From Paenibacillus sp. 1_12 (GTDB taxonomy: Bacteria; Bacillota; Bacilli; Paenibacillales; NBRC-103111), in contig NZ_FOTE01000002.1 of the NCBI RefSeq assembly GCF_900114475.1, positions 62,001-126,000 of the forward strand: a DNA stretch of 64,000 bases. Direction: 5' to 3'. Below, in pieces: positions 45,562 through 54,536 of this stretch. Both the position numbers and the translations under genes were made by a program. The notes below the pieces were generated by a model. It did no database searches. It was not told the DNA's origin and saw nothing but the letters and a program-made list of their open reading frames with translations. Each line of letters begins with the position of its first letter. Within the stretch, counting starts at the first letter, position 1.

Positions 45562-46865
45562 TGCGCTGATGCTCCTGTTAACCGCTCAAAGCAGCTTTGC
45601 GCTTCAAACAGAATTTTTTCTTCATCAAGAGTTAAGCATACTCCGTCCTTGACAATTCGTTGCCCGTCGATCCACACATCACTGACATCTTTAGCAGATG
45701 CGGAGTATATCACATGGGAAATAAAATTTGTTTTCGGGAAAAAATGCGGTTGATCGATATCCAAAGCAATGAAATCAGCCTTCATTCCAGACTGCAGGGC
45801 ACCTACGTCATCCAACCAAATGGATCTGGCTCCATCCAATGTACCCATTCGAATAGCGGCATCAGCTGGAACAGCAACAGGGTCTCCGCTCACGCCTTTA
45901 TGAATTAATGCGGCAAGACGCATTTCCTCAAACATATCCAAATTGTTATTGCTGGCAGGACCATCTGTACCTAGTGAAACCTTAATTCCCTTACGCAACA
46001 AGTCCGGTACTCGTGCCACACCGCTTGCCAGCTTCAGATTACTTCCCGGATTGTGGGAAACACGGACATCATATTGTGCCAAAATATCAATTTCCTCGTC
46101 CGTCAAATGGACTGCATGAGCTACAATGGCCGGTCTTGAGAACAATCCAAGCTTTGCTAAATGAGCTACAGGTCTAGCTCCATATTGTTCGACATTTTCC
46201 TGAACCTCACGTGCTGTTTCAGACATATGTGTATGAATTGGCAATTGAAGCTCATGAGCTGCGGCAACAATTCGTTCAATATAATCGGGAGGGCAAGTAT
46301 AAGGCGCATGAGGAGACATCATCGTTGTAATGCGTCCACCTGCTTTGCCGTGCCAATCGATTGCAAATTGCTTGGCTTCTACCAGCTTCGCTGTTTGTAC
46401 CTCAGGAGGGCATAATCCAATAACACCACGAGTCAGGACTGCACGCATTCCGCTTTCCTCAACAGCTTTGGCCACTTCATTCATATGATCATACATATCG
46501 ACAAAAGTTGTCGTTCCACCTTTAATCATTTCCAGAATAGAGAGCAGAGTACCAGAGCGCACATCATGAGCCGTAAATTGACCTTCCATTGGCCACATTT
46601 TCTCCTGAAGCCATACCTGCAAAGCCAGATCGTCACCATAGCCGCGCAGCAATGACATTGCAGCATGGTTATGGGTGTTCACAAGACCCGGCATAAACAA
46701 CTTCTTGGAACCGTCAATACGCTCGTCATACTGTTCAAGCGGCTGAGGAAGCTCTTCTCCTATGTAAGTGATTAAATTATTTTCAATGGTCATATAGCCT
46801 TGAATAATTGGTTTTTGCTCATTTAATGTTAGAAATGTACCATTCATTATGATTGTTTTTGTCAT
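45558..46865 (-). CDS. mtaD: 5-methylthioadenosine/S-adenosylhomocysteine deaminase
   Basis: The 435-residue amidohydrolase deaminates methylthioadenosine or S-adenosylhomocysteine to the inosine compounds. Metal ligands appear as HNHAA in MPGLVNTHNHAAMSLLRG, HTHMSE in the middle, HAVHL and SLGTDGPASNNNLDMFEEM, the family signature. The start at ATG 46865 is chosen over the longer frame to 46889; AGGAAGGA lies about 12 bases upstream, and an in-frame GTG two codons earlier is also possible. A good promoter lies 40-68 bases upstream. YpmB is translated from the same transcript. Confidence 0.93.
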   Translation of the reverse strand: MTKTIIMNGTFLTLNEQKPIIQGYMTIENNLITYIGEELPQPLEQYDERIDGSKKLFMPGLVNTHNHAAMSLLRGYGDDLALQVWLQEKMWPMEGQFTAHDVRSGTLLSILEMIKGGTTTFVDMYDHMNEVAKAVEESGMRAVLTRGVIGLCPPEVQTAKLVEAKQFAIDWHGKAGGRITTMMSPHAPYTCPPDYIERIVAAAHELQLPIHTHMSETAREVQENVEQYGARPVAHLAKLGLFSRPAIVAHAVHLTDEEIDILAQYDVRVSHNPGSNLKLASGVARVPDLLRKGIKVSLGTDGPASNNNLDMFEEMRLAALIHKGVSGDPVAVPADAAIRMGTLDGARSIWLDDVGALQSGMKADFIALDIDQPHFFPKTNFISHVIYSASAKDVSDVWIDGQRIVKDGVCLTLDEEKILFEAQSCFERLTGASAQ

Positions 46866-46904
46866 TGTCACCCGAATCCTTCCTCGCATTTAGCTTCAAC
46901 TTTT

Positions 46905-46933
46905 ACTGTACAACTTCAATGTTTTAAAATCAA
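46905..46933 (-). promoter_or_regulatory. Vegetative-type promoter of mtaD-ypmB
   Basis: On the minus strand TTGATT and TACAGT are separated by exactly 17 bases. This places the transcription start about 32 bases before the mtaD ATG. Confidence 0.5.
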
Positions 46934-47144
46934 GTATGGAAGCCATCAGCAGCCAGATAACCGTTTACATAAATGAACTTTCATGAACATATCTTGAATT
47001 GGATAAACTATCATTGCATTCCGTTACTGCTATATGGTATTTTTAATTTTGCATGAATTTTTATCGCCAAATTTCTACATAATGAATCTAATTACTTCGA
47101 ATATTATTAATTTATTGTTAATATAGAAGTCAGTTATGCTTCAC
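46934..47144. other. Divergent intergenic region between mtaD and the phosphate genes
   Basis: AT-rich, without a gene. It should hold the promoter of the DUF47-pit operon. TTTACATAAATGAACTTTCA around 46965-46985 recalls PhoP-type half sites but lacks clear repeats, so no Pho box is called. Confidence 0.4.
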
Positions 47145-47223
47145 ATGCTTACGAAGTTAGTTTTGATTTACAAAACTTTAAGTCCATGCTTACGTAGTTA
47201 GTTTTGCTTCACAAAACTTTAAG
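47145..47223 (+). repeat. Dispersed repeat family 2, two units before the DUF47 gene
   Basis: Two tandem units start at 47145 and 47186. Each reads ATGCTTACG(A/T)AGTTAGTTTTG, a short loop, then CAAAACTTTAAG. The second unit runs straight into the ribosome site AAGGAGG, seven bases before the ATG. Hairpins are at 47159-47177 and 47200-47218. Confidence 0.88.
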
Positions 47224-47234
47224 GAGGCTATTAC

Positions 47235-47855
47235 ATGCTTTTTGCCAAAAAAAATGATGCAGACTTTTTGCAACTGCTCGTGAAATCATCAGAAAACACG
47301 CTCGAGGCCGCACAAATGTTTCGCAATGCGGTTATGGGAGATCAACCCCCTGCTTCCTTCTGTCCCCAATTAAAGGAATTAGAACACAAGGGTGATCAAA
47401 TTACACATCAAATTTACAAAGGTCTTAATAAAGTGTTCATCACTCCCATCGATCGTGAAGATATTATGGAGCTGGCCTCCAAGCTTGATGATGTCATAGA
47501 TGGTATTGAAGCATCAATAGCCCGTTTCGACTATTTGAATATTAATGTAAGCGATCATTATATGAAAGAATTTTCTGCTGTAATCGTAGCGAGCTGCCAG
47601 CATATTCTCGATTCGTTTAAATTACTGTCCAAGAAAAAATATTTACAAATCAGTGAGCATACCGTACAAATCAATTCACTCGAAAATGATGCGGATCGTT
47701 TAATGCGTGAAGGCATTCGCGAAATCTTTATGAACCCCAAAGACCCCTACCATGATTTCAAATTAAAAGAAATCTATGAGCGTCTTGAAGAAACAACAGA
47801 TGCCTGTGAGGATGTAGCCAACATTTTGGATAGCGTCATTATGCGTTATTCGTAA
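47235..47855 (+). CDS. PhoU-like DUF47 phosphate transport regulator
   Basis: The 206-residue, fully helical protein belongs to the DUF47 (PhoU-like) family that is nearly always encoded beside a Pit transporter and is thought to modulate it. Features include an N-terminal FAKKNDADFLQLL, a central IDREDIMELASKLDDVIDGIE metal-binding-type helix and a C-terminal RLEETTDACEDVANILDSV repeat of the same pattern; each conserves Glu/Asp residues. AAGGAGG lies seven bases before the ATG. The gap to pit is 27 bases with its own AGGAGG site. Confidence 0.93.
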   Translation: MLFAKKNDADFLQLLVKSSENTLEAAQMFRNAVMGDQPPASFCPQLKELEHKGDQITHQIYKGLNKVFITPIDREDIMELASKLDDVIDGIEASIARFDYLNINVSDHYMKEFSAVIVASCQHILDSFKLLSKKKYLQISEHTVQINSLENDADRLMREGIREIFMNPKDPYHDFKLKEIYERLEETTDACEDVANILDSVIMRYS

Positions 47856-47882
47856 GCTGTGTGAAATCGCTAGGAGGAAATT

Positions 47883-48881
47883 ATGTTAACTACATTAATA
47901 ATCATTGTTGCGTTGGCACTCATCTTTGATTTTATCAACGGGTTTCACGATACAGCCAATGCCATTGCTACATCTATCTCTACTAGGGCCCTGACTCCCA
48001 AATTCGCAATCATCTTTGCATCCGTGTTAAATTTTATAGGCGCTGTGTATTCCTCCGAGGTTGCCAAAACGGTAGGCGGCAAAGTAGCTAATCCAGCTAC
48101 CATTCCACATGGAGTTGAAATTCTGATCGCTGCGCTGCTCACAGCCATTATATGGAACCTCATTACTTGGTACTATGGGATTCCTTCCTCCTCATCGCAT
48201 ACATTAATCGGCGCTTTGGCTGGCAGCGTCATATCCGGAGCCGGCTTTGCAGCTTTAAACTGGGATGGCTTCAAAGAAATTGTTATTATTTTGGTCCTTT
48301 CGCCTATTATCGCCTTTGCTACTGGCTTTATCATCATGTGGATCATACGCAAGCTGGTTATTGTCAATGGCAATCAATCGCGATCCAAGATGAATCGGAT
48401 GTTCCGTTTTTTCCAAATCTTTTCCGCTGGTCTCCTGTCATTGTCCCATGGTGGCAACGATGCTCAAAAAGCAATGGGCATCATGGTGTTCGGACTTGTA
48501 ACTCTGGGCTATCAAACCGATCTAGACGTGCCCTTATGGGTCAAGCTTGCTGCGGCAACCGCAATGGGTCTTGGTACCTCAATAGGCGGCTACAGAATCA
48601 TTAAGACGATGGGCAGCAGACTGCTGAAGATCGAACCCATTAATGGTTTTGCATCCGATTTGAATTCATCGATCATCATTCAAACCTCAACAGCCATAGG
48701 AATGCCTTTATCGACTACACATGTTATCTCCTCTTCGATTATCGGAACAGGAACCGTTATGAGATTCCATGATGTTAAATGGGCTACTGTTACAAAGATG
48801 ATTATGACCTGGATTATTACAATACCGATCTCGATGATCCTTTCTTTTGTGATCTATAAAATAATTGCTTTATTCGTGTGA
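47883..48881 (+). CDS. pit: Low-affinity inorganic phosphate transporter Pit
   Basis: The 332-residue membrane protein has about ten helices. The two inverted PHO4 motifs are present: FDFINGFHDTANAIATSIS near the N-terminus and GLLSLSHGGNDAQKAMGIM near residue 190. Pit takes up metal-phosphate with protons. It follows the DUF47 gene in the same operon and ends at a strong bidirectional terminator. Confidence 0.95.
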   Translation: MLTTLIIIVALALIFDFINGFHDTANAIATSISTRALTPKFAIIFASVLNFIGAVYSSEVAKTVGGKVANPATIPHGVEILIAALLTAIIWNLITWYYGIPSSSSHTLIGALAGSVISGAGFAALNWDGFKEIVIILVLSPIIAFATGFIIMWIIRKLVIVNGNQSRSKMNRMFRFFQIFSAGLLSLSHGGNDAQKAMGIMVFGLVTLGYQTDLDVPLWVKLAAATAMGLGTSIGGYRIIKTMGSRLLKIEPINGFASDLNSSIIIQTSTAIGMPLSTTHVISSSIIGTGTVMRFHDVKWATVTKMIMTWIITIPISMILSFVIYKIIALFV

Positions 48882-48900
48882 TTTCCTTATCAGCTTTACC

Positions 48901-48952
48901 ATCACAAAAAGACCGTTCGCCAGCATACTGCTGTGAACGGTCTTTTTGTGAT
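48901..48952. terminator. Bidirectional terminator between pit and rex
   Basis: An 18-bp perfect stem (ATCACAAAAAGACCGTTC and its complement at 48935-48952) surrounds a 16-base loop and carries T-rich arms on both strands. Confidence 0.92.
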
Positions 48953-48992
48953 GGTCGTTTGAAGGAAAATAGCTGCAGATGTATTTGTTTAT

Positions 48993-49619
48993 TTATTCTT
49001 CATCCAAATAATAAGCCAAGCTTTGCAGCTCCGTAGTGAAATCTGCATGATGTACACGAATCTCATTTGGTACTTTAATAATTATCGGGGCAAAATTTAG
49101 AATTGCCTCTACACCGCCATCTACAAATTGATTAGCCACATTTTGCGCTTCTATAGCTGGGACTGTAATAATTCCAATCCTCACCTGCAAGCTTTGAATG
49201 GTTTCCTTCAACTCTCCCATGGGCTTAACCTTGAGATTGTTAATAGATTCCCCAATTTTCGAATGATGGGCATCGAATATCGCTACAATTTTCATATTAT
49301 CCTTCAGGTAGGCGTTATAATTGCACAACGCCCTGCCCAAATTGCCTGCCCCGACCAAGGCAACCGGAATGACTTTATCCAGCTTAAGAATTTGACGTAT
49401 TTTTTCTATCAGGTAATCTACATCATAGCCGATTCCCTTTTTCCCAAACTCACCGAAGTAAGCTAGATCCTTACGAATTTGGGCTGGATTCAGATCCAAC
49501 TTCTGACCCAAATCCTGCGAAGAAACGGTATGCACACTTTTTTTACTAAGCTCGTTCAGATAGCGTAAATACACGGGAAGCCTTCGAACAACTGCTTCCG
49601 ATATTTTGATCGTTTTCAT
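48993..49619 (-). CDS. rex: Redox-sensing transcriptional repressor Rex
   Basis: Rex represses fermentation and respiration genes and leaves DNA when NADH rises. The 208-residue protein has a winged helix in the first 80 residues (SSQDLGQKLDLNPAQIRKDLAYFGEFGKKG, read as LGQKLDLNPAQIRKDL and FGEFGKKGIGY). The Rossmann motif VGAGNLGRAL follows, then a C-terminal swapped helix. The start at 49619 gives the family length and overlaps the dinG stop (ATGA). Coupling of a redox repressor to dinG is unusual, although the DinG here has the cysteines for an Fe-S cluster. Confidence 0.96.
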   Translation of the reverse strand: MKTIKISEAVVRRLPVYLRYLNELSKKSVHTVSSQDLGQKLDLNPAQIRKDLAYFGEFGKKGIGYDVDYLIEKIRQILKLDKVIPVALVGAGNLGRALCNYNAYLKDNMKIVAIFDAHHSKIGESINNLKVKPMGELKETIQSLQVRIGIITVPAIEAQNVANQFVDGGVEAILNFAPIIIKVPNEIRVHHADFTTELQSLAYYLDEE

Positions 49620-52468
49620 GCTTCGCTTTCTCCCATCCATTGCTTGATTCTACCCACTAATTGGCTCGTAGGCATATGTTCGATTTTGGGTCCGGGTAGC
49701 GAATACAAAAAGTATTTTCCATAGGTCGAATCTATTACACGGGTATCATAAATAATGACAATACCTTTATCCTTGGCTGTGCGAACGAGACGTCCAAAAC
49801 CTTGCTTGAAACGGATGACGGCCTGTGGAACTGATAATTTCATAAACGGATTTAAGTTCAGTTTTTTCAAGTTCTCCATCTTCGCTTCGACTAGAGGATG
49901 GTTCGGAGGTTGAAAAGGCAAACGGACAATGGCCAGACACGTTAAAGCATCACCAGGAATATCCACACCTTCCCAGAAGCTGCTCGTACCCAGCAGTACA
50001 CTGGACGGACTGTTCTGGAACAGCCGCGTCAGCTTGCTGCGGTTGCTGCTATCCACACCCTGGCCCAACACACCAATACCGAATGGACTCAGCTTCTCTT
50101 TTAATGCAGCGTGGGTAAGCTTAAGCATCCTGTTCGATGTAAACAACACCAGCATACGTCCCTTAGTTTCAAGAGCGACCTCTGCGAGGGATTGAGACAA
50201 ATTGTCTAGAAAATGCTTATCGCCTGAGTTGCTGCGAATACTTGGAAAGTCCCTCGGTATTGCAACCAGTGCCTGCTGCCGATAATTGAATGGAGACTGC
50301 AATTGTACGGTTTTAAGCTTGGCCTCAGGCTCATTGGTTTTCAAGCCTAATTGTTCGCAGGTATAATCGAAGGATTTGCCGACTGATAATGTCGCTGAAG
50401 TCAAAATAACACTGTCCTTGGCTTCAAAGAAGTGCTCCTGAAGCATTGGACTGACGTCGATTGGTACACTAATGAGCTGAATAGACTTATTTTTGCTAGT
50501 GCCCGCTTCGAGCCAGTACACATAGTTATCGTCTGTCAAAGCCATGAAAAAGTGAAGATTGTCCCTCAGCCTGTACAGCTCCTTCACCGTACCGCTTATA
50601 TCAGTCACCAAGCCCTGCACATCCAGAACTTCCTGCTGATCCTTGACTTCGTTAAGGAGTTTATCCAGTTTCTTTAATACTTCACTCAGTTTTAAATACA
50701 TGTTCTCTTCCAACACCAAAAGCTTATCCCAGCTTGGCGGTTTGTCATCCTTCTTAAGCCGATAAACCAACTGTCCACCTTCAGTTTGTTGAGAAGGATC
50801 AGAACGAGTAGACAGCAGCTGGTAGAGCAAATCTGTCAGCTCATCCCATTCTTCTTTGATCTGCAGCAGCACAGGTAGCATCGTGTCTAAGACCTGACTC
50901 CATATCAATCCCTTATCACCATCTGCCTTGCTTAGTTTAGAGCTTAATAAAGGCAGCTGGCCATTACGGCTGTCCTTATAGAGCCACCACAAGGTACCGA
51001 CAAATGCACCATACATCACTTCGATGCCCAGATGCTTGCTGGCTACCTCTTCGAAATGATGCGCTTCATCAATCACCAAATGCTTATAGCTTGGAAGTAG
51101 CCGGCTTTCTGCCTTCGTATCCGTAAACAGCATCGAGTGATTCGTAATAACTAGATCTGCATTTCCTGCATTGTTACGAGCGCGGTGGTAAAAGCATTTT
51201 TTAAACCATGGACACGCTCGATTCAGACATGAATCCGAGTCGCTCGCAACCGAATGCCAGAACTGTGTACCTTTTCCAGTAAAATGAAGCTCTTCATCGT
51301 CGCCATGCTTGGTTTCACTTAGCCACACCAGCATTTGTCCTGCCGTCAACCGATCTTCCTTGCCGTGCTCAAAATCCTGCTGACCCATTTTGGTCTCAAA
51401 TTTGCGCAAGCATAAATAATGGCTTCTTCCTTTAAAAACAGCAGCACGAAAGCCTACAGGAAATAAATCCATCAATAGTGGAATGTCTCTTTCCCTTATC
51501 TGCTCCTGCAAATTAATCGTATGCGTACTAACGAGCATTTTTTTGTCATGCTTCAGCCCGTAAAATAAAGAAGGAATTAAATAACCAAGCGATTTGCCCG
51601 TACCGGTCCCTGCCTCAATCATCAGATGCTGCTCCTGCTCGAACGCAGCTTCAACCTCAGCCAGCATGATCTCCTGGGCTTCCCGATCCTCATAAGCTGC
51701 AAATCGTTCCTTCAGGGCTTGCTTCAGCTGAGCAAAGAATACAGCAAAATCATCTGGCAAGATTAATAAATCTTTCTCTTCCCGTACCGAATCCTCTTCG
51801 CCCCAGTCCTTGACTGCAAGCGTGAACTGCCGATAATTTTGTCCTTCCGAGTCTTCATCTCCCGCAAACATTTCCTTGAACATGATCATTTCACGAACAA
51901 ACCAGCCAAAGTCGGTCGTAACCTCATCAAATACCATGGATAAACGCTGCAACGTTAGCAAGGACAATTCCTGAAATCGCTGCAGACAGCGTATCCATAA
52001 AAGCGCAGTGACCTCTGCGTCACTATCCGCCTGATGCGGTCTCTCATGCTCAATACCAAAGCTGCTGCATACCATGCTTAGCTGAAAGCTGGATAAGGAC
52101 GGAAACAGTACGCGAAGGGCATCAATCGTATCCAGCACCTTACCATCAAACGCAAAGTATCCATGCTCATCCAAGGCTCTTTGCAAAAAGGACAAATCAA
52201 AGGCTATTGCATGACCGACCAGGACACAATCCTGTAAAAGCGGCACCATACGTGCCATAACCGTATCCAGCTCGGGCGCATCTTTAACCATTTCGTCATC
52301 GATGCCTGTTAAAGATATTATAGAAGAAGGTATACTGACCCCTGGATTAACCAGAGAAGTATACCTGTCCGTGATGGTATCATCTACTATTATGACGAGG
52401 CCAACCTGAATAATGCGGTCCGTAGTCTGGCTCCCGGTCGTTTCAAAATCCAAAACCGCGAATTTCAT
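49616..52468 (-). CDS. dinG: DinG-family helicase with N-terminal DEDDh exonuclease domain
   Basis: The 950-residue protein joins an epsilon-like exonuclease (DFETTG at 7-12, GHAIAFD at 85-91, HQADSDAE at 145-152) to an XPD-like superfamily 2 helicase (Walker A AGTGTGKS at 286-293, DEAH at 467-470). Four cysteines at 353, 414, 419 and 425 keep the C-x4-C-x5-C spacing described for the Fe-S cluster of Escherichia coli DinG. Firmicute DinG proteins with the exonuclease domain are known; Staphylococcus aureus DinG acts as a 3'-5' exonuclease. The gene lies in the pan-birA-cca block, as in Bacillus subtilis, and overlaps rex. Confidence 0.95.
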   Translation of the reverse strand: MKFAVLDFETTGSQTTDRIIQVGLVIIVDDTITDRYTSLVNPGVSIPSSIISLTGIDDEMVKDAPELDTVMARMVPLLQDCVLVGHAIAFDLSFLQRALDEHGYFAFDGKVLDTIDALRVLFPSLSSFQLSMVCSSFGIEHERPHQADSDAEVTALLWIRCLQRFQELSLLTLQRLSMVFDEVTTDFGWFVREMIMFKEMFAGDEDSEGQNYRQFTLAVKDWGEEDSVREEKDLLILPDDFAVFFAQLKQALKERFAAYEDREAQEIMLAEVEAAFEQEQHLMIEAGTGTGKSLGYLIPSLFYGLKHDKKMLVSTHTINLQEQIRERDIPLLMDLFPVGFRAAVFKGRSHYLCLRKFETKMGQQDFEHGKEDRLTAGQMLVWLSETKHGDDEELHFTGKGTQFWHSVASDSDSCLNRACPWFKKCFYHRARNNAGNADLVITNHSMLFTDTKAESRLLPSYKHLVIDEAHHFEEVASKHLGIEVMYGAFVGTLWWLYKDSRNGQLPLLSSKLSKADGDKGLIWSQVLDTMLPVLLQIKEEWDELTDLLYQLLSTRSDPSQQTEGGQLVYRLKKDDKPPSWDKLLVLEENMYLKLSEVLKKLDKLLNEVKDQQEVLDVQGLVTDISGTVKELYRLRDNLHFFMALTDDNYVYWLEAGTSKNKSIQLISVPIDVSPMLQEHFFEAKDSVILTSATLSVGKSFDYTCEQLGLKTNEPEAKLKTVQLQSPFNYRQQALVAIPRDFPSIRSNSGDKHFLDNLSQSLAEVALETKGRMLVLFTSNRMLKLTHAALKEKLSPFGIGVLGQGVDSSNRSKLTRLFQNSPSSVLLGTSSFWEGVDIPGDALTCLAIVRLPFQPPNHPLVEAKMENLKKLNLNPFMKLSVPQAVIRFKQGFGRLVRTAKDKGIVIIYDTRVIDSTYGKYFLYSLPGPKIEHMPTSQLVGRIKQWMGESEA

Positions 52469-52541
52469 TACTCTTCAGATACTCCTTCGTTCTTGTTTCT
52501 TTTAAGCATACCAATACTCATCAAAAAAGGGAATAGTAAAG

Positions 52542-53162
52542 TTACCAATAAAAATCAAGATGTCCTTTTTTTTCACTGCATAACCCCATTTCAAGAAGAG
52601 GCTCTACACTAGATGGATCTGATTGAAATGCCAGATTGAAGTATTCGGAAGCCTTGTCTACATTCTCCTCCTGCATTTGAATACAACCCATGGCACTACA
52701 GGAAATAGCTTTAATTTGATGATTTTGTGTGCATTGTGATAAGAATATAAAATGACCGTAACTGTCCGAAATGTCGCCTTTTTGTAAAAAGCTCATCGCT
52801 AAATAAAGTCTCGCCAATGTGAAATCCGGCTGCTCACGAACTAAAGAAGTAAATTCCCGAATCGCTTCGTTGAACATCATCAGTTTGTAATAACCTTGGC
52901 CTCTTACAAACCCTGCCGAACGTACATCACCCAATTCCGATTTCATTCCATCGGTTATAGCCGCTGCTGGCTGCTGATCCCTGTAAAAACAAGCAAGCTT
53001 CTCTTCAAACAACAGCCATTCTTCGATAAAAGTGTCGCTCATCGTTTTGAGCATATGCAGCTTCTCATCAAGCTCCCGTTTGTGCACACCTGCTGCCGTT
53101 GAATAATAAACAGCCACTTCATCAAGCATTTCGTTCATTGAGGTAAAAAGATGTTTGAACAT
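52542..53162 (-). CDS. Tetratricopeptide-repeat protein
   Basis: Starting at ATG 53162 (GGTGG about ten bases upstream) the protein has 206 residues. The first 90 residues are helical and charged (MFKHLFTSMNEMLDEVAVYY) and of unknown type. From about 95 to the end there are three TPR-like units (YYKLMMFNEAIREFTSLVREQPD; LARLYLAMSFLQKGDIS; ASEYFNLAFQSDPSSVEPLL, each given in part). It is cytoplasmic and probably a scaffold. It lies between panD and dinG; the Bacillus subtilis block has no such gene there. No function can be assigned. Confidence 0.85.
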   Translation of the reverse strand: MFKHLFTSMNEMLDEVAVYYSTAAGVHKRELDEKLHMLKTMSDTFIEEWLLFEEKLACFYRDQQPAAAITDGMKSELGDVRSAGFVRGQGYYKLMMFNEAIREFTSLVREQPDFTLARLYLAMSFLQKGDISDSYGHFIFLSQCTQNHQIKAISCSAMGCIQMQEENVDKASEYFNLAFQSDPSSVEPLLEMGLCSEKKGHLDFYW

Positions 53163-53226
53163 GAGCGCATCCCACCTTAAGCTTGAGCATACCCTCATTT
53201 TTCGCTTGAAAGCCACTTTTCATTCG

Positions 53227-53610
53227 TTACAGCACGGTGGAATGAATTTCTTCTTTAAGTACGCTGACAACCTCATTATTTTCGCCCATAATGGCAATAC
53301 TCGGGGTATGCTTTTTGGCTTCCTCGTCAGACATCATCACAAAAGATAATATAATGACCGTATCTCCAGGGTGAACCAGACGCGCCGCGGCACCATTCAA
53401 ACAAATGACTCCAGATCCGCGTGGACCCGGAATGACATACGTTTCAAAGCGAGCACCATTGTTGTTATTCACAATCTGTACCTTTTCATTAGGAAGAATA
53501 TCGATCAAATCAATTAAATCCTCGTCGATTGTAATACTTCCCACATAGTTAAGATTAGCTTCCGTAACGGTAGCGCGGTGTATTTTGGATTTCAGCATCG
53601 TTCTGAACAT
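53227..53610 (-). CDS. panD: Aspartate 1-decarboxylase PanD
   Basis: PanD makes beta-alanine for pantothenate. It is a 127-residue pyruvoyl enzyme that self-cleaves between Gly24 and Ser25 in [11 protein letters not shown], after which Ser25 becomes the pyruvoyl group. [16 protein letters not shown] is the second family signature. Together with panC and panB just upstream it forms a complete operon for pantothenate from aspartate and ketoisovalerate. Confidence 0.98.
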   Translation of the reverse strand: MFRTMLKSKIHRATVTEANLNYVGSITIDEDLIDLIDILPNEKVQIVNNNNGARFETYVIPGPRGSGVICLNGAAARLVHPGDTVIILSFVMMSDEEAKKHTPSIAIMGENNEVVSVLKEEIHSTVL

Positions 53611-53650
53611 AGTAGATAACCTCCTGTGTGTTGCCGCTTATCGATGTAAG

Positions 53651-54520
53651 CTATTCCTGCAACTGGATAATAACATTGTCTATAAGTCTTGTCTTCCCAA
53701 AGCGGACAGCCAAAGCAATAATAACTTGCTTCGCATCTTTCAAACGTTCAATTGGCTCTAAATCAGGGTAAGCAAGTATTTCTATATAATCGATATCCGC
53801 TAACGGCATTTCCTCTATTTGTTTACGTATGGCCTGTTTCAGCTCTGCTGTGGGCAAATCCCCACCCGCTTCTATTGTTTGCCTTTCCATCTGCTTTAAC
53901 GTACGCGAGAGCACGAGAGCTTGTTCGCGTTCCTCCGACTGCAGGTAAACATTCCGTGAGCTCATGGCTAATCCATCCTGCTCACGAATGATCGCACAAG
54001 GTACAATCTCGACCGGCATATTTAAATCCGTAACCAACTGTTTAATAACCGCTACCTGCTGGGCATCCTTCATCCCAAAAAAAGCTGCATTAGGCTGAAT
54101 GATTTGAAACAGCTTCGTAACGACAATACCAACACCGTCAAAATGCCCCGGTCGTGAAGCGCCGCACAGCTGTTCAGTAACGCCTGATATCAATATTTTC
54201 GTTTTGCTGGGCCGCGGGTACATTTCTGCCGTAGATGGGCTAAAGACGAAATCCGTACCAGCCGCTTCCGCCAGTGCCAAATCACGAGCTTCATCACGCG
54301 GATAACGTTCAAAATCCTCATTAGGACCAAATTGCAGTGGATTAACAAATATGCTGAGCACTACAATATCACATTGCTGGCGTGCCGCTTGAAGCAGGCT
54401 TGCATGTCCTTGATGAAGAAAGCCCATTGTTGGCACAAAACCGATACGTATGCTAGGCTTATCAGCTCTTAAATTACTTATTACATTCCGCATATCCTGT
54501 ATTTGACGTATGAGCTCCAA
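53651..54520 (-). CDS. panC: Pantothenate synthetase PanC
   Basis: PanC joins pantoate and beta-alanine with ATP. The 289-residue protein has the nucleotidyl-transferase motif GFLHQGHASLL (HxGH) near residue 35, FVNPLQFGPNEDFERYPR, FFGMKDAQQVAVIKQL and MSSRNVYL (the KMSKS-like site). It lies 16 bases after panB and 40 before panD. Confidence 0.98.
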   Translation of the reverse strand: MELIRQIQDMRNVISNLRADKPSIRIGFVPTMGFLHQGHASLLQAARQQCDIVVLSIFVNPLQFGPNEDFERYPRDEARDLALAEAAGTDFVFSPSTAEMYPRPSKTKILISGVTEQLCGASRPGHFDGVGIVVTKLFQIIQPNAAFFGMKDAQQVAVIKQLVTDLNMPVEIVPCAIIREQDGLAMSSRNVYLQSEEREQALVLSRTLKQMERQTIEAGGDLPTAELKQAIRKQIEEMPLADIDYIEILAYPDLEPIERLKDAKQVIIALAVRFGKTRLIDNVIIQLQE

Positions 54521-54536
54521 TTTGGCTCCTCCTTAT

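Noticed and set aside
46960-46990. Pho box before the DUF47-pit operon
   Set aside because: Only one TTTACA-like half site is seen, without the regular 11-bp repeats expected for PhoP.
46866-47144. SAM riboswitch before the MTA/SAH deaminase gene
   Set aside because: No S-box core sequences were found; an ordinary promoter 40-68 bases before the start leaves too short a leader.
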